A stretch of 64,000 bases of DNA, taken from NCBI GenBank assembly GCA_016714085.1, contig JADJNW010000014.1, forward strand, positions 186,001-250,000, written 5' to 3'. Each line of letters opens with the position of its first letter. The stretch's first letter is position 1. Position numbers and translations under genes: made by a program. The notes below the pieces were generated by a model. The model was not told where the DNA came from and ran no database searches. It saw only the letters and a list, made by a program, of their open reading frames with translations. This document shows positions 8,351 through 17,578 of the stretch, piece by piece. The stretch is from Saprospiraceae bacterium. Its GTDB lineage: Bacteria; Bacteroidota; Bacteroidia; Chitinophagales; Saprospiraceae.

Positions 8351-10093
8351 GTGAAAGCCAACGAATTCCATATCACTATACAACGCGACCGAGTGCTTCT
8401 GAGTTGGCGCGACCAACAGGAAGTGCCGTACCGCTTAGCGAGTGGCTTGGAAAAAGATCGACTCATCGCTCGTATTTTGCATAAAGTGCTGAATATGCGT
8501 CTTGCCGCTGATGAAATGGGTGTGCTGGGCCGCGATGAATTCAAGGTACTGGGCGCTACTTTGTTCAAGTTGTTATTTGATGATGAGACGCTGCGCCTTC
8601 AATTTAGTGCTTTTTACAAAGAAGCTTTGGGTAGTGCCAATGAGCGCAATCGCTTGATTTTGGAATTTGACAAAGATGCTGCCGACATGGCAATCCTACC
8701 CTGGGAATATCTTTATTATGAAGAAGATGAAGCGCAGGAAGCTTTCCTGGCCGCCCACCCGAAAAAATGCCTCGACCTGATTCGCAAACTTCCGTTCAAA
8801 GGCAATTGGTTAGAATTTGACAAGACGAAGCAATCTATTGAGCCGCCACTAAAAGTCCTTGTGATTATTGCCGATCCTGACCGTGCCGACAAAAATATCA
8901 ATCCAAAGCAAGCCTTGGTTTATTTTCAAAAACTGGAAGAACAATTCTCGAAGCAGATAAACTTCAAGCTGCTCTACCAACCTGAAGTAGATTCTTTTGG
9001 TGAAAAATTAGACCAGATTGTAAACAACGCAGCCGGGAAATTTTTTCCACATATTATCCATTTTATAGGCTACAGCCGCATGGATGGTGCTACGGGGGAG
9101 GTTTGTTTTGTGAAAAAAAGTGGCGAAGATCAATACGAAGAAAAATGGATTAGCGAAGATTCGTTTGCCGGGTATTTTGAAGAGTGGACGCATCTGCCGC
9201 ATTTGATGTTCCTTCATATTTGTGACAGCATTCCCATTGGTGATTACAAGGCGGATAAAGGCATTGCTATCAAATTGGCGAAAAAGGGCATCCCGTTTGT
9301 GATCGCATTGCAAAACCCAACGCTGGACTGGATGGCGCAAATCCTGGTAGAAAAAATTTATGATGCACTGATGCAAGGTGAAGATATTGCTACTGCGACC
9401 ACGGAAGCTCGATTCTTCCTGGCGCGCAAATTGGTAGATGCCAATGGCAATAAATATGACAATTACGCGCACAAGATATTTGGCAGTGCAATTTTATTTT
9501 CGGTGGTGCAACGGCCTTTTGCCTTGGCCCTAAACGCCCCAAAATCAGACACATCCGAGCAAAAAGACAATTTTAAAATCTGTGCCGAGCATCCTGACAA
9601 AAAATACAGTCTGGTGGACAATTGGTGCAGCGTTTGCGGTAAGAAACTGATTTTACCATCTCAGGTATCGGAAACTTCGATTCAGGAGAGCGCTACAAGC
9701 GATGCGGGTCAAGCGCAAGCTGCTGCCAAACCCGGCTCTAAGAATAGTGCGGAGTTTAATATTTCTGTAGCCTTGCTAGATCGTTCACCTAAACCCGGTG
9801 GTGTGCAAGAAAGCGCGCAAAATCCAGGCTTAAATATTGCCGATAAAGACTCATTCGATAAGAACAAATCCGGTGCTGTATTGACGGAAACCCGTACCGT
9901 TTCGGTGGAAGCCATTTTAAAAATTGAACAGGAAGGTTTGACGAAACAATTGGAATTGCTGCTCAAAAAGAAGAATTTTCTGGTATTGGAACAAGCAAAG
10001 ACCAACGATGCCGGTCAACTTTTTGAATTAGGTGAAGAAATCAAAGTATTGGAAGAGCAAATTGATATTATTAAATTAAAATTAAATATCTGA
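8351..10093 (+). CDS. CHAT-domain protein with zinc ribbon and C-terminal helical hairpin; catalytic His replaced
   Basis: A 580-residue cytoplasmic protein starting at GTG 8351. Residues ~165-395 form a CHAT (caspase HetF associated with TPR) domain: PHIIHFIGYS stands where CHAT proteases have HFxGHG, so the catalytic His position is Tyr241; the Cys motif FLHICDS is kept (Cys291), followed by the typical KKGIPFVIALQ and TTEAR helices. Residues 411-430 carry a CxxH plus CSVC zinc ribbon. After a low-complexity linker, residues ~525-580 are a charged helical hairpin like the short adaptor domains found at the ends of bacterial conflict proteins. The N-terminal ~160 residues are not recognised. 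The next gene, 13 bp away, encodes a giant TPR protein. CHAT proteins are usually Cys proteases switched by partner domains; here activity is doubtful. Confidence 0.8.
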   Translation: MKANEFHITIQRDRVLLSWRDQQEVPYRLASGLEKDRLIARILHKVLNMRLAADEMGVLGRDEFKVLGATLFKLLFDDETLRLQFSAFYKEALGSANERNRLILEFDKDAADMAILPWEYLYYEEDEAQEAFLAAHPKKCLDLIRKLPFKGNWLEFDKTKQSIEPPLKVLVIIADPDRADKNINPKQALVYFQKLEEQFSKQINFKLLYQPEVDSFGEKLDQIVNNAAGKFFPHIIHFIGYSRMDGATGEVCFVKKSGEDQYEEKWISEDSFAGYFEEWTHLPHLMFLHICDSIPIGDYKADKGIAIKLAKKGIPFVIALQNPTLDWMAQILVEKIYDALMQGEDIATATTEARFFLARKLVDANGNKYDNYAHKIFGSAILFSVVQRPFALALNAPKSDTSEQKDNFKICAEHPDKKYSLVDNWCSVCGKKLILPSQVSETSIQESATSDAGQAQAAAKPGSKNSAEFNISVALLDRSPKPGGVQESAQNPGLNIADKDSFDKNKSGAVLTETRTVSVEAILKIEQEGLTKQLELLLKKKNFLVLEQAKTNDAGQLFELGEEIKVLEEQIDIIKLKLNI

Positions 10094-10106
10094 TCACCAT
10101 CAAGGT

Positions 10107-13100
10107 ATGCTGAGCGCCGAAGACATAAAAATGCTGATTGCCGACGCCTATTTTCAGGCGGCGAAGGCTGGTGCTCCGATGCGTACTGTCACGGAGATGC
10201 TCGAAGAGTTGCGCAACCGTTTTGCGGAAGAACAAGACCCATATATTATTTGGCAGCGCCTCGACCGAATGGAAGGGCAGGTGTTGGAACAACCCTCTAT
10301 TCTGGATGCTTTGCTGAAGCTGGAAGATGATTTTGTAGAATTATTTTGGAAAAGAGAAAAGTCGCAGATGGAAAGCGTTTTTGCGCAAAGCGAGCAGGAA
10401 GGCTGGAAGGCTTGGCTCGGCACTTTTGCAAAAGCAATGATGGAATGGCGGAGCGAGATTTTTGCTAAGTTGCCGGAAGAGGCGATTCAATTAAATGGTG
10501 AACTGCGCGAGCAATTTGATTTGTACAAAAAATTGACGCCGTACGCGGCTCGTGAGCAATGGGCAGAGAGTTATCCTTTGTATCAAAAACTATCAGAACA
10601 AGCAGTACTTTCTGATGAAATCCGTGCCAAACTCCTCGTCACCTGCGGTCAAATCGAATTGTATCATTTTCTCGACTTGCCAAAAGCCAAAGCATACTTT
10701 GATAAAGCTTCTGAAATAGCGCCCAAAGTGAGCAAGGTTGAACGCGCAATGGGTGAGTATTTTATCAAGGATTTGAAATTTGATCAGGCGCGGCAGCATT
10801 TTCAAAAAGCAATGCAACTCGATCCCGATGATGCTGAAAACCTGCTTTACATGGGCGAATCCTACGCAGAGGAAGGGAAATACCAAGTGACCGTAGAATG
10901 GTATCGAGATGCACAGCGAAAAAATCCTGGTGAGCCCAATGTTTATTTCTGGTATATCAAATTATGTGGCAAGTCTGATTTTTTTAAAGAGCAAGGCGAA
11001 AACATTCCTGACTGGGTCAGTAAAATTGAGCGTTTAGACCCCAAACAAGCTTATTTCGCGTACATCGAAGCGGGTTATGCGTATCAGCAAAATAATGTTT
11101 TCGAAACGGCTGAAAATTGGTTCAACCGTGCGGTGAATAAGCATCCTGGGCGCATAGCTGCATATGTGAATTTGGGCTATCTCTACCGCGATTGGGTGCG
11201 TTTTGAGCAATCGGGCAATGCTTTCCAGACGGTTATTAAAATTGACCCCCAAAGTTTCGACGGGCATTGGGGATACGCCTGGCTTTGCGAAAGCCAGCAA
11301 GAATGGCAGGAAGCATTGGAATATTTTGAAAAATGCTATGATTTGCGCCCACAGTGGAAGCATTACATCGATGATGCCATCGCCAAAATGCGCGAGCAGC
11401 TTGGACAAACCATAAAAATTGGAGCAGATCCGCTGGAAACTTTGAAAGCCAATCCTGAAGACATTGGCGCGACCGATGCCTTACATCGCCAAGTGGACAA
11501 GCTAAAGCTTTCAAATGATTGGCAGCAAGCATTGGAGCTTTTAAAGCAAATCCGCGCCATTAAGGGCGAGGCTTACGAGGCCAATTTCCACAACCGAACT
11601 GGGATTGTTTATTATGACAATGCTCAGCATAAAAAAGCCGTCGAACATTATCAAAAGGCGATTAAAATTCAACCCGATATCGCCGTCTATCACGAAAATA
11701 TAGGGCTGGCTTACGAAGCCGACGGGCAATTGGAAAAAGCAGAAGCAGCGTATTTGCAGGCTTTGAAGCTTTCACCGGACGACGCGATTACCCAAAATCG
11801 CTTGGGCATTTTTTATTATACGAAAAAGGAATACGAAAAAGCCATTCCGTATTATCAGGAAGCCATTCGCTTGTCACCGAATACAGCGGTGTATCACAAT
11901 AACTTGGGATTGGCATTTGAATATGCCGGACAAGCCGATGCGGCTGAACAAGCTTACCAGAAAGCGATCGAACTTGACCCTGGAAACACTGGTCATCTCA
12001 ATGATTTGGGCGTTTTTTATCATAATCAAGCGCAATATGACGAAGCCATTACGCAGTACAACAAAGCTATTGCAATCAATCCGGATAATGCCCTGTATTA
12101 CAGCAATTTAGGCTTTGGTTATGAAGCAAAAGGCAATATTAAAGAAGCGGTAGAAGCTTATCTAAAAGCCGCTAATTTGGATGCTTCAAATCACGCAAAA
12201 GTTGCCAAATTATATTTGCAATTAAGCGAACCCGCGAAAGCCGAGCAGCACGCTCGAAAGGCAATAGAGGCTGATCCTGACAATTCATTGGCTTATGATC
12301 TATTGGCGCAAGCATTAGAAAAGCAAGGAAAGTCTGCCGAAGCTCAAGATGCGATGCAAAAAGCTATCGGCGCTGATGATGAGAGTAAAGATGTGTATTT
12401 CAACAACTTAGGACTTTTATACTACAATCAAAAAGAATACGATAAAGCCATTGAATTTTATCGGAAAGCGATTGAATTACGCGATGATTATGCTTTGTAC
12501 TTTGATAATCTGGGATTAGCTTATGAATTGGCGCTGCAAATAGGAGAAGCGGAAAAAGCTTATCTCGAAACCTTGCGATTAGAGCCGGAAAACGCCATTT
12601 ATTGGAATCGGTTGGGCACGTTTTATTACCAACAAGGCAATTATGACAAGGCTTTAGAATATTATTCTACCACGATTCAAAAGAAACCAGACGACCCTAT
12701 TGGTTTTGAAAATATAGGATTGACCTACGAAAAAATGCAAAATCCGACAGAAGCGGAAAAAGCATTCCAAAAAGCCATAGAAGTTGCTACCAAAGACCGT
12801 GACATTTATTTCAATCGCCTCGGCGTATTTTACTATCGGCAATTCCGCGACGAAGACGCGATTCAATTTTATAAAAAGGCAATCGAAATCCAGCCCAAAG
12901 CGGTTTACTACGAAAATATTGGTCTCGCTTATGAAAGCCTGAAAAAATGGGAAGAGGCCGGCGAAGCCTACCACAAATCCGCCGAGCTATCGCCAGATGA
13001 AGATAAAGATATATACTACAATCGTTTGGGTGTTTTTTACTACCGTTTGCAACAGAACGAAAAAGCAGTGCAATTTTATCAGCAAGCCATTGCATTCAAA

Positions 13101-14483
13101 GCGAATAATGCTGTTTACCACGACAATCTTGGGCTGGCGCTCGAAGCGCTTGGGCGCTCGGATGAGGCTTTTACGGCTTATTCCAAGGCTTATGAATTGG
13201 ATAATGCAAATGCCATCTATGCCAATAAACTGGGGCTTTTATATTTGAATAAAAATGAATTAACCCAGGCGGAAGCACTCTTCCGAAAAACGGTCGAACT
13301 CAAGCCCGAAGATCCCATTGGTTACGAAAATGTAGGCGTGGCGCTGGATCGCCAGGGCAGATTCGAGGAAGCCTTACAAATGTTTGAACAAGCGCTGAGT
13401 TTATCAGAAAACAAAGGTCTTTATTATAATTCCATTGGCAATCTTTGGTATCGCCAATACAACGATGCAAAAGCTGCAGAATCCTATCAAAAAGCGATTG
13501 GATTCGATCCAAATGTAGCGGTTTATCACGAGAATCTTGGTTTAGCATTAGAAGGGCAAGGTAATCTTGCCGCTGCAGGAGACGCGTATGCCAAATCGCT
13601 CGAAATTGAGCCCAACAATGCCCGCGCCATCAATCGGCTCGGAAAAACGCATTATCGCCTTGGCGCATTTGATTTGGCGCTACAAGAATTTGAAAAAGCT
13701 GCTCAACTTGCACCCGATGACCCGGCGCTTTGGGAAAACCTGGGATTGAGTTATGAACAATTGGGTCGATTTTTTGATGCAGAACAAGCATTCCGACAAG
13801 CGATTGAAGTAGCCTTTGATGAAGGGAAAGCGCTGTATTACAATCGCTTGGGCGTATTTCTTTATACTCAAAATCGCAACCAGGAAGCCATCGAAAACTA
13901 TCAGCAATCGCTGCAATTAGATAAGGATAACGCTATCTACCATGAAAATCTTGGCTTGGCTTATGAGCAATTATCGCGTTGGGAAGACGCGGAACAGGCT
14001 TATGTAAAAGCGCTCGATCTCTCAGAAGAGAAGGATTACTACTACTATAAACTCGGCGTGTTGTATGTACGTTTGAACGAAGAAGACGCCGCTTTGGAAA
14101 GTTTTGAGCAGGCCATCGCATATAATCCGCAAAAAAGCGTTTACTATGATGAATTAGCTTTTATCTTTGAAAAAAAGCAGGAATGGGATAAAGCCATCAC
14201 CGCCTATGAGCGTGCCCTGACGCTAGAGTCGGGTAATCCAGTTTTCCATGACCGCATCGGCAACGTGCTGATGCTGCAAAATAAAACAAAAGAAGCATTG
14301 CAACGTTTTGAACAGGCCCTACGCCTTGAACCCACAAATAGCGTCTATCTCAATAATCTACTGAATGCGTCAAAAGCTTTGAACAATCGAAAGGAAGCGA
14401 TTGCCATATTGCAAAACGTATCGAATCTCCCTGGCGTCAACCAGGAATCGATTAAAAGTGTTTTGCAAGCATTCGGAATCTGA
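10107..14483 (+). CDS. Giant TPR superhelix protein, partner of the CHAT protein
   Basis: 1458 residues, no signal peptide or membrane helix. The first ~190 residues are helical and unrecognised; the rest is almost wholly tetratricopeptide repeats. From about residue 490 a two-TPR module of ~70 residues recurs about 14 times: a first repeat like YYNRLGVFYY..AIxFYxKAIEI and a second like AVYHENLGLAYE..AExAYxKALEL. The consensus is very even, which implies expansion by duplication and a long, regular binding groove. One module (around 12170-12390) is irregular. The 13-bp gap to the CHAT gene indicates co-translation; TPR arrays are the commonest partners of CHAT domains. Likely a scaffold or sensor that holds the CHAT protein; ligand unknown. 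Confidence 0.88.
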   Translation: MLSAEDIKMLIADAYFQAAKAGAPMRTVTEMLEELRNRFAEEQDPYIIWQRLDRMEGQVLEQPSILDALLKLEDDFVELFWKREKSQMESVFAQSEQEGWKAWLGTFAKAMMEWRSEIFAKLPEEAIQLNGELREQFDLYKKLTPYAAREQWAESYPLYQKLSEQAVLSDEIRAKLLVTCGQIELYHFLDLPKAKAYFDKASEIAPKVSKVERAMGEYFIKDLKFDQARQHFQKAMQLDPDDAENLLYMGESYAEEGKYQVTVEWYRDAQRKNPGEPNVYFWYIKLCGKSDFFKEQGENIPDWVSKIERLDPKQAYFAYIEAGYAYQQNNVFETAENWFNRAVNKHPGRIAAYVNLGYLYRDWVRFEQSGNAFQTVIKIDPQSFDGHWGYAWLCESQQEWQEALEYFEKCYDLRPQWKHYIDDAIAKMREQLGQTIKIGADPLETLKANPEDIGATDALHRQVDKLKLSNDWQQALELLKQIRAIKGEAYEANFHNRTGIVYYDNAQHKKAVEHYQKAIKIQPDIAVYHENIGLAYEADGQLEKAEAAYLQALKLSPDDAITQNRLGIFYYTKKEYEKAIPYYQEAIRLSPNTAVYHNNLGLAFEYAGQADAAEQAYQKAIELDPGNTGHLNDLGVFYHNQAQYDEAITQYNKAIAINPDNALYYSNLGFGYEAKGNIKEAVEAYLKAANLDASNHAKVAKLYLQLSEPAKAEQHARKAIEADPDNSLAYDLLAQALEKQGKSAEAQDAMQKAIGADDESKDVYFNNLGLLYYNQKEYDKAIEFYRKAIELRDDYALYFDNLGLAYELALQIGEAEKAYLETLRLEPENAIYWNRLGTFYYQQGNYDKALEYYSTTIQKKPDDPIGFENIGLTYEKMQNPTEAEKAFQKAIEVATKDRDIYFNRLGVFYYRQFRDEDAIQFYKKAIEIQPKAVYYENIGLAYESLKKWEEAGEAYHKSAELSPDEDKDIYYNRLGVFYYRLQQNEKAVQFYQQAIAFKANNAVYHDNLGLALEALGRSDEAFTAYSKAYELDNANAIYANKLGLLYLNKNELTQAEALFRKTVELKPEDPIGYENVGVALDRQGRFEEALQMFEQALSLSENKGLYYNSIGNLWYRQYNDAKAAESYQKAIGFDPNVAVYHENLGLALEGQGNLAAAGDAYAKSLEIEPNNARAINRLGKTHYRLGAFDLALQEFEKAAQLAPDDPALWENLGLSYEQLGRFFDAEQAFRQAIEVAFDEGKALYYNRLGVFLYTQNRNQEAIENYQQSLQLDKDNAIYHENLGLAYEQLSRWEDAEQAYVKALDLSEEKDYYYYKLGVLYVRLNEEDAALESFEQAIAYNPQKSVYYDELAFIFEKKQEWDKAITAYERALTLESGNPVFHDRIGNVLMLQNKTKEALQRFEQALRLEPTNSVYLNNLLNASKALNNRKEAIAILQNVSNLPGVNQESIKSVLQAFGI

Positions 14484-14647
14484 GTTTTGTCATTCCCTTT
14501 ACCAATTTGCCTTCTGAACAAATAATAAAGCTCCGTTTGATCGTGTTAACCACTTGGTTTTCATAAGTCGGCTGTTGTCGATTTTATAACGATGCAATAT
14601 TTTCAAATTTATCATTTCAAATTTCACATTTGAATACAATCTTTCTT

Positions 14648-16186
14648 ATGAGAAAATCTTACTTTTTATGCCTCGCGTTAGGAGCGCTGTTTTTTGGTTG
14701 CAGTCAATTCGATGAATTAGAAAATCTCGACCGCGCCAAATATGAGGCTGAGTATGCGATTCCTTTGGTGGATACCAAAGTTTCTTTGCAGCAAATTCTG
14801 GAGGATACCGGAGATAGCACCACGATTATCATTGACCCCAATGGCTTGATTCGCTTGCGTTATCAGGGAGATGTAGTGGCGAAGACCAGCGATGATATTT
14901 TTGCAGAAATCAACCGTTCTCTGCCTCCTATTATTCCGATCCTAAGTCCGCGTATGGCGCTGCCCTTTTCTTCGCCGGATGGATTAGAGATCGACCGCCT
15001 GGATATGAAAGGCGGCTCTTTGATTTATTATTTTGAAAATCGACATCCGGAGGCAATTACAGTAAAAGCCACATTTCCACAGGTCACTAAAAACGCTGTA
15101 CCACTTACGATTCAACAATCTTTACCGGCATACAGTGGTAGCGGTAATGCCCCGGCAGCTACCAATTTCTTAGTACCGACTTCATTAGCTGGCTATCGCA
15201 TTCAAACGCTGAATGATTCGGTATATGTTGAGTATGAGGCAATAAGAGCCAGCGGGCAAAAAGGCACTTTATCCAATTTTGTAATTCGTTTGCAAGACCT
15301 TCAATTCAGCTACGCGGAAGGCTATTTTGGTAATTTTTTGTACGAAGGCACACGTGATACCATTCTGATTGACTTTTTTGATAATTGGGTACGTGGCGAT
15401 GTGTATTTTGAAGAACCAAAGATTACACTCAATGTTGAAAATTCTTTTGGTATTCCGACCAATGCGGTGATTAATGTCTTGAACGTCGTGACGGTCAAAA
15501 GCGATGTGCTGCCTTTGGAGAGTATTTATGTGGATAATGGAATCGAATTTCCGTATCCAAATATGAGCGAAATCGGACAGGTGAAATATGGTACGTTCTC
15601 TTTTACAAAAGATAATTCCAATATTGATGTAATTCTGGGCGCCGGCCCCGTTGCGATTGACTACGATGTAGATGCGATCACCAATCCTAATAATGATCCC
15701 AATATCAGGGGCTACATTAATGATAGTAGTTATTTCAAAATCAATATGGAAGTGGAATTGCCGCTTTATGGCAAAGCTTCAGGATTTGTAGCAAGAGATA
15801 CTTTTAATGTGGACTTCAAAAATTATGACGATGTGGACGATGCCGAATTCAAACTCGTAGTCGATAATGCGATTCCGCTGGATGTAGAAGTACAAGCTTA
15901 TTTCCTGGATGCAAGTAATAATGTCATTGATTCCTTACTGGATGCGCCGCAACGCATTGTGGGGGCTGCTCCGGTGGATGCGCAAGGAGAACCTACTGGC
16001 GTGACGCGTAAAATTACTTTTGCACCTTTTGCAGAAGCGCGTTTTCAGAAAATTAAAACCAACGCAACGCGCATTTTATTGAATACTGCTTTTTCCACGC
16101 TCAATAATGGCAATACTTCTGTGAAGATTTACAGCAGCCAGGATGTAAAAATCAAGATGGGCGTGAAACTGGGCGTTAGAAATTAG
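14648..16186 (+). CDS. Large lipoprotein of unknown function
   Basis: ATG at 14648 opens MRKSYFLCLALGALFFGC, a lipoprotein signal with Cys in the LFFGC lipobox; an upstream in-frame ATG adds six residues. The mature protein (~500 residues) is rich in beta strands with many Asp and Asn residues and no known catalytic motif. Recurrent phrases such as AEYAIPLVDTKVSL occur in the first part. It precedes a DUF5723-like outer-membrane protein gene on the same strand, and such lipoprotein-barrel pairs often act together at the cell surface. I do not recognise a function. Confidence 0.7.
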   Translation: MRKSYFLCLALGALFFGCSQFDELENLDRAKYEAEYAIPLVDTKVSLQQILEDTGDSTTIIIDPNGLIRLRYQGDVVAKTSDDIFAEINRSLPPIIPILSPRMALPFSSPDGLEIDRLDMKGGSLIYYFENRHPEAITVKATFPQVTKNAVPLTIQQSLPAYSGSGNAPAATNFLVPTSLAGYRIQTLNDSVYVEYEAIRASGQKGTLSNFVIRLQDLQFSYAEGYFGNFLYEGTRDTILIDFFDNWVRGDVYFEEPKITLNVENSFGIPTNAVINVLNVVTVKSDVLPLESIYVDNGIEFPYPNMSEIGQVKYGTFSFTKDNSNIDVILGAGPVAIDYDVDAITNPNNDPNIRGYINDSSYFKINMEVELPLYGKASGFVARDTFNVDFKNYDDVDDAEFKLVVDNAIPLDVEVQAYFLDASNNVIDSLLDAPQRIVGAAPVDAQGEPTGVTRKITFAPFAEARFQKIKTNATRILLNTAFSTLNNGNTSVKIYSSQDVKIKMGVKLGVRN

Positions 16187-16228
16187 TTTCAGGTTGAAAG
16201 TTTCAAGGTTTAGGTTGTGAGTTGTATT
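16187..16228. repeat. Short intergenic repeat of GTTTCAAGGTTT-like words
   Basis: Near-identical words TTTCAGGTTGAAAG and TTTCAAGGTTTAGG follow each other directly after the lipoprotein stop. Similar words (AGTTTCAGGTTGATG) occur upstream of hppA near 59328. Belongs to the same loose class of degenerate intergenic repeats. Confidence 0.4.
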
Positions 16229-16251
16229 TAATTTTCAAAAGAAAATATTTT

Positions 16252-17570
16252 ATGAAGAAAATATTAATTCATTTTATTTTAATAACCAGTGTTTTATCGC
16301 TTAATGCGCAAGAAGAATTGGGAACGCACTTGCTGCGCGGCGTTTGGCAGGCTAACAAAACCAATCCGGCCTTGCTTCCTGAAGGGCGCTTCGTTATTGG
16401 GCTACCGGGGGTTTATAATAATCTTAATATTACCAATATTACTTATAATGATCTTGTTGTAAAAGAGGAGAATGGAGCAACTATTCTGGATATTGACAAT
16501 GCCATTAGTAAATTGGAAAACAATAATAAAATCCGCGAAAATCTTGAAATAGAGACCCTTAGCTTGGGTGTCAAATTTGGTAAAACCTTTCTCAGCATTG
16601 GGCATTCGGTCAAATTCAACGCATTTTTGGATTACCCTAAAACCTTGCCGCAACTCATCTGGCAAGGAAATGCGCAATTCCTGAGGCAAAATGTAGATTT
16701 CAGTAGCGATTTGCAGCTTTTCGGGTATAATGAATTTTATCTTGGTGCGGCTTTTCAAATAATGGAAAATCTCACTATCGGCGGGCGCGCCAAGTGGCTC
16801 AGCGGTTTCGGCGATGTTTCAACCGATCGCAATAAATTGAATCTTTTTACCAACGAAGAAGCCTATCAACTCACGCTTGACGCTGATTTCCGAGTGAATA
16901 GTACCGGCTCGATTCGATACGATGGCTTGCGCGATTTGACCGTGAATTATGATTTTGCGAGTTTTAAAGGTGAGCAATTGTTCAACCAGAATAATGGCGT
17001 GGCATTTGACTTTGGTGCAAATTTAAAACTTGGGAATCTTGATCTTGCTGCCAGCGTGCTGGATGTCGGCGGAAAAATCAATTGGGAAGAAGATGTTCAG
17101 AATTACTCGCTTAATGGAATTTATGAATACAAAGGTTTAGATGTGGCCCAGGATTTATTGGAAGATGAAACCAACCTCGGCAATGCGCTCGATACCTTGC
17201 TGGAGCTTTATGATTTTGTGGAAACGAATAACACTTATTCTACCCAATTGCCTTTGCGTTATTACTTCAGCGGCTCTTACCAATTGAATGAAACCTGGCG
17301 TTTCGGGGGCTTTTTTATAATGAAACTTATAGAAATGAGTCTTTTCCGGCGGTAGCCGTTGGTGCGAATATTCAGTTGTTCAAGTGGCTCAATGCTGGAG
17401 CGAGCTATGCTTTTCGCAGTGAGCGCTTTGATAATTTTGGGGTGAATACGAATATGCAATTTGGCCCGATTCAAATTATAACTATGACCGATAATCTGCT
17501 CAGTGCCTTGCGCCCGAAAGACAGTAATAGCGCCAATGTGCGGGTAGGAATTAATCTTATTTTTAAATAA
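16252..17570 (+). CDS. DUF5723-like outer-membrane protein, frameshifted
   Basis: Signal peptide MKKILIHFILITSVLSLNAQ from ATG 16252, then a beta-barrel-like protein of the DUF5723 type (LRGVWQANKTNPALLPEG near the N terminus, FALG/LGVKFGKTFLSIG strands, final VRVGINLIF). The first frame stops at 17355 after MKLIEMSLFRR. Adding one T to the T6 run at 17311-17316 gives GFFYNETYRNESFPAVAVG and continues through LFKWLNAGASYAF to the stop at 17570, a normal C-terminal strand for a barrel. So the gene is probably intact in the organism. It follows a lipoprotein gene and converges with the VCBS gene 8 bp away. Likely an outer-membrane porin-like protein; cargo unknown. Confidence 0.75.
17311..17316 (+). 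other. Homopolymer frameshift site (T6) in the DUF5723 gene
   Basis: One extra T joins the 377-residue first frame to the downstream frame that ends in INLIFK at 17570. The lesion is next to a G5 run as well, so either run could have lost the base. Confidence 0.7.
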
Positions 17571-17578
17571 AACTTCTT

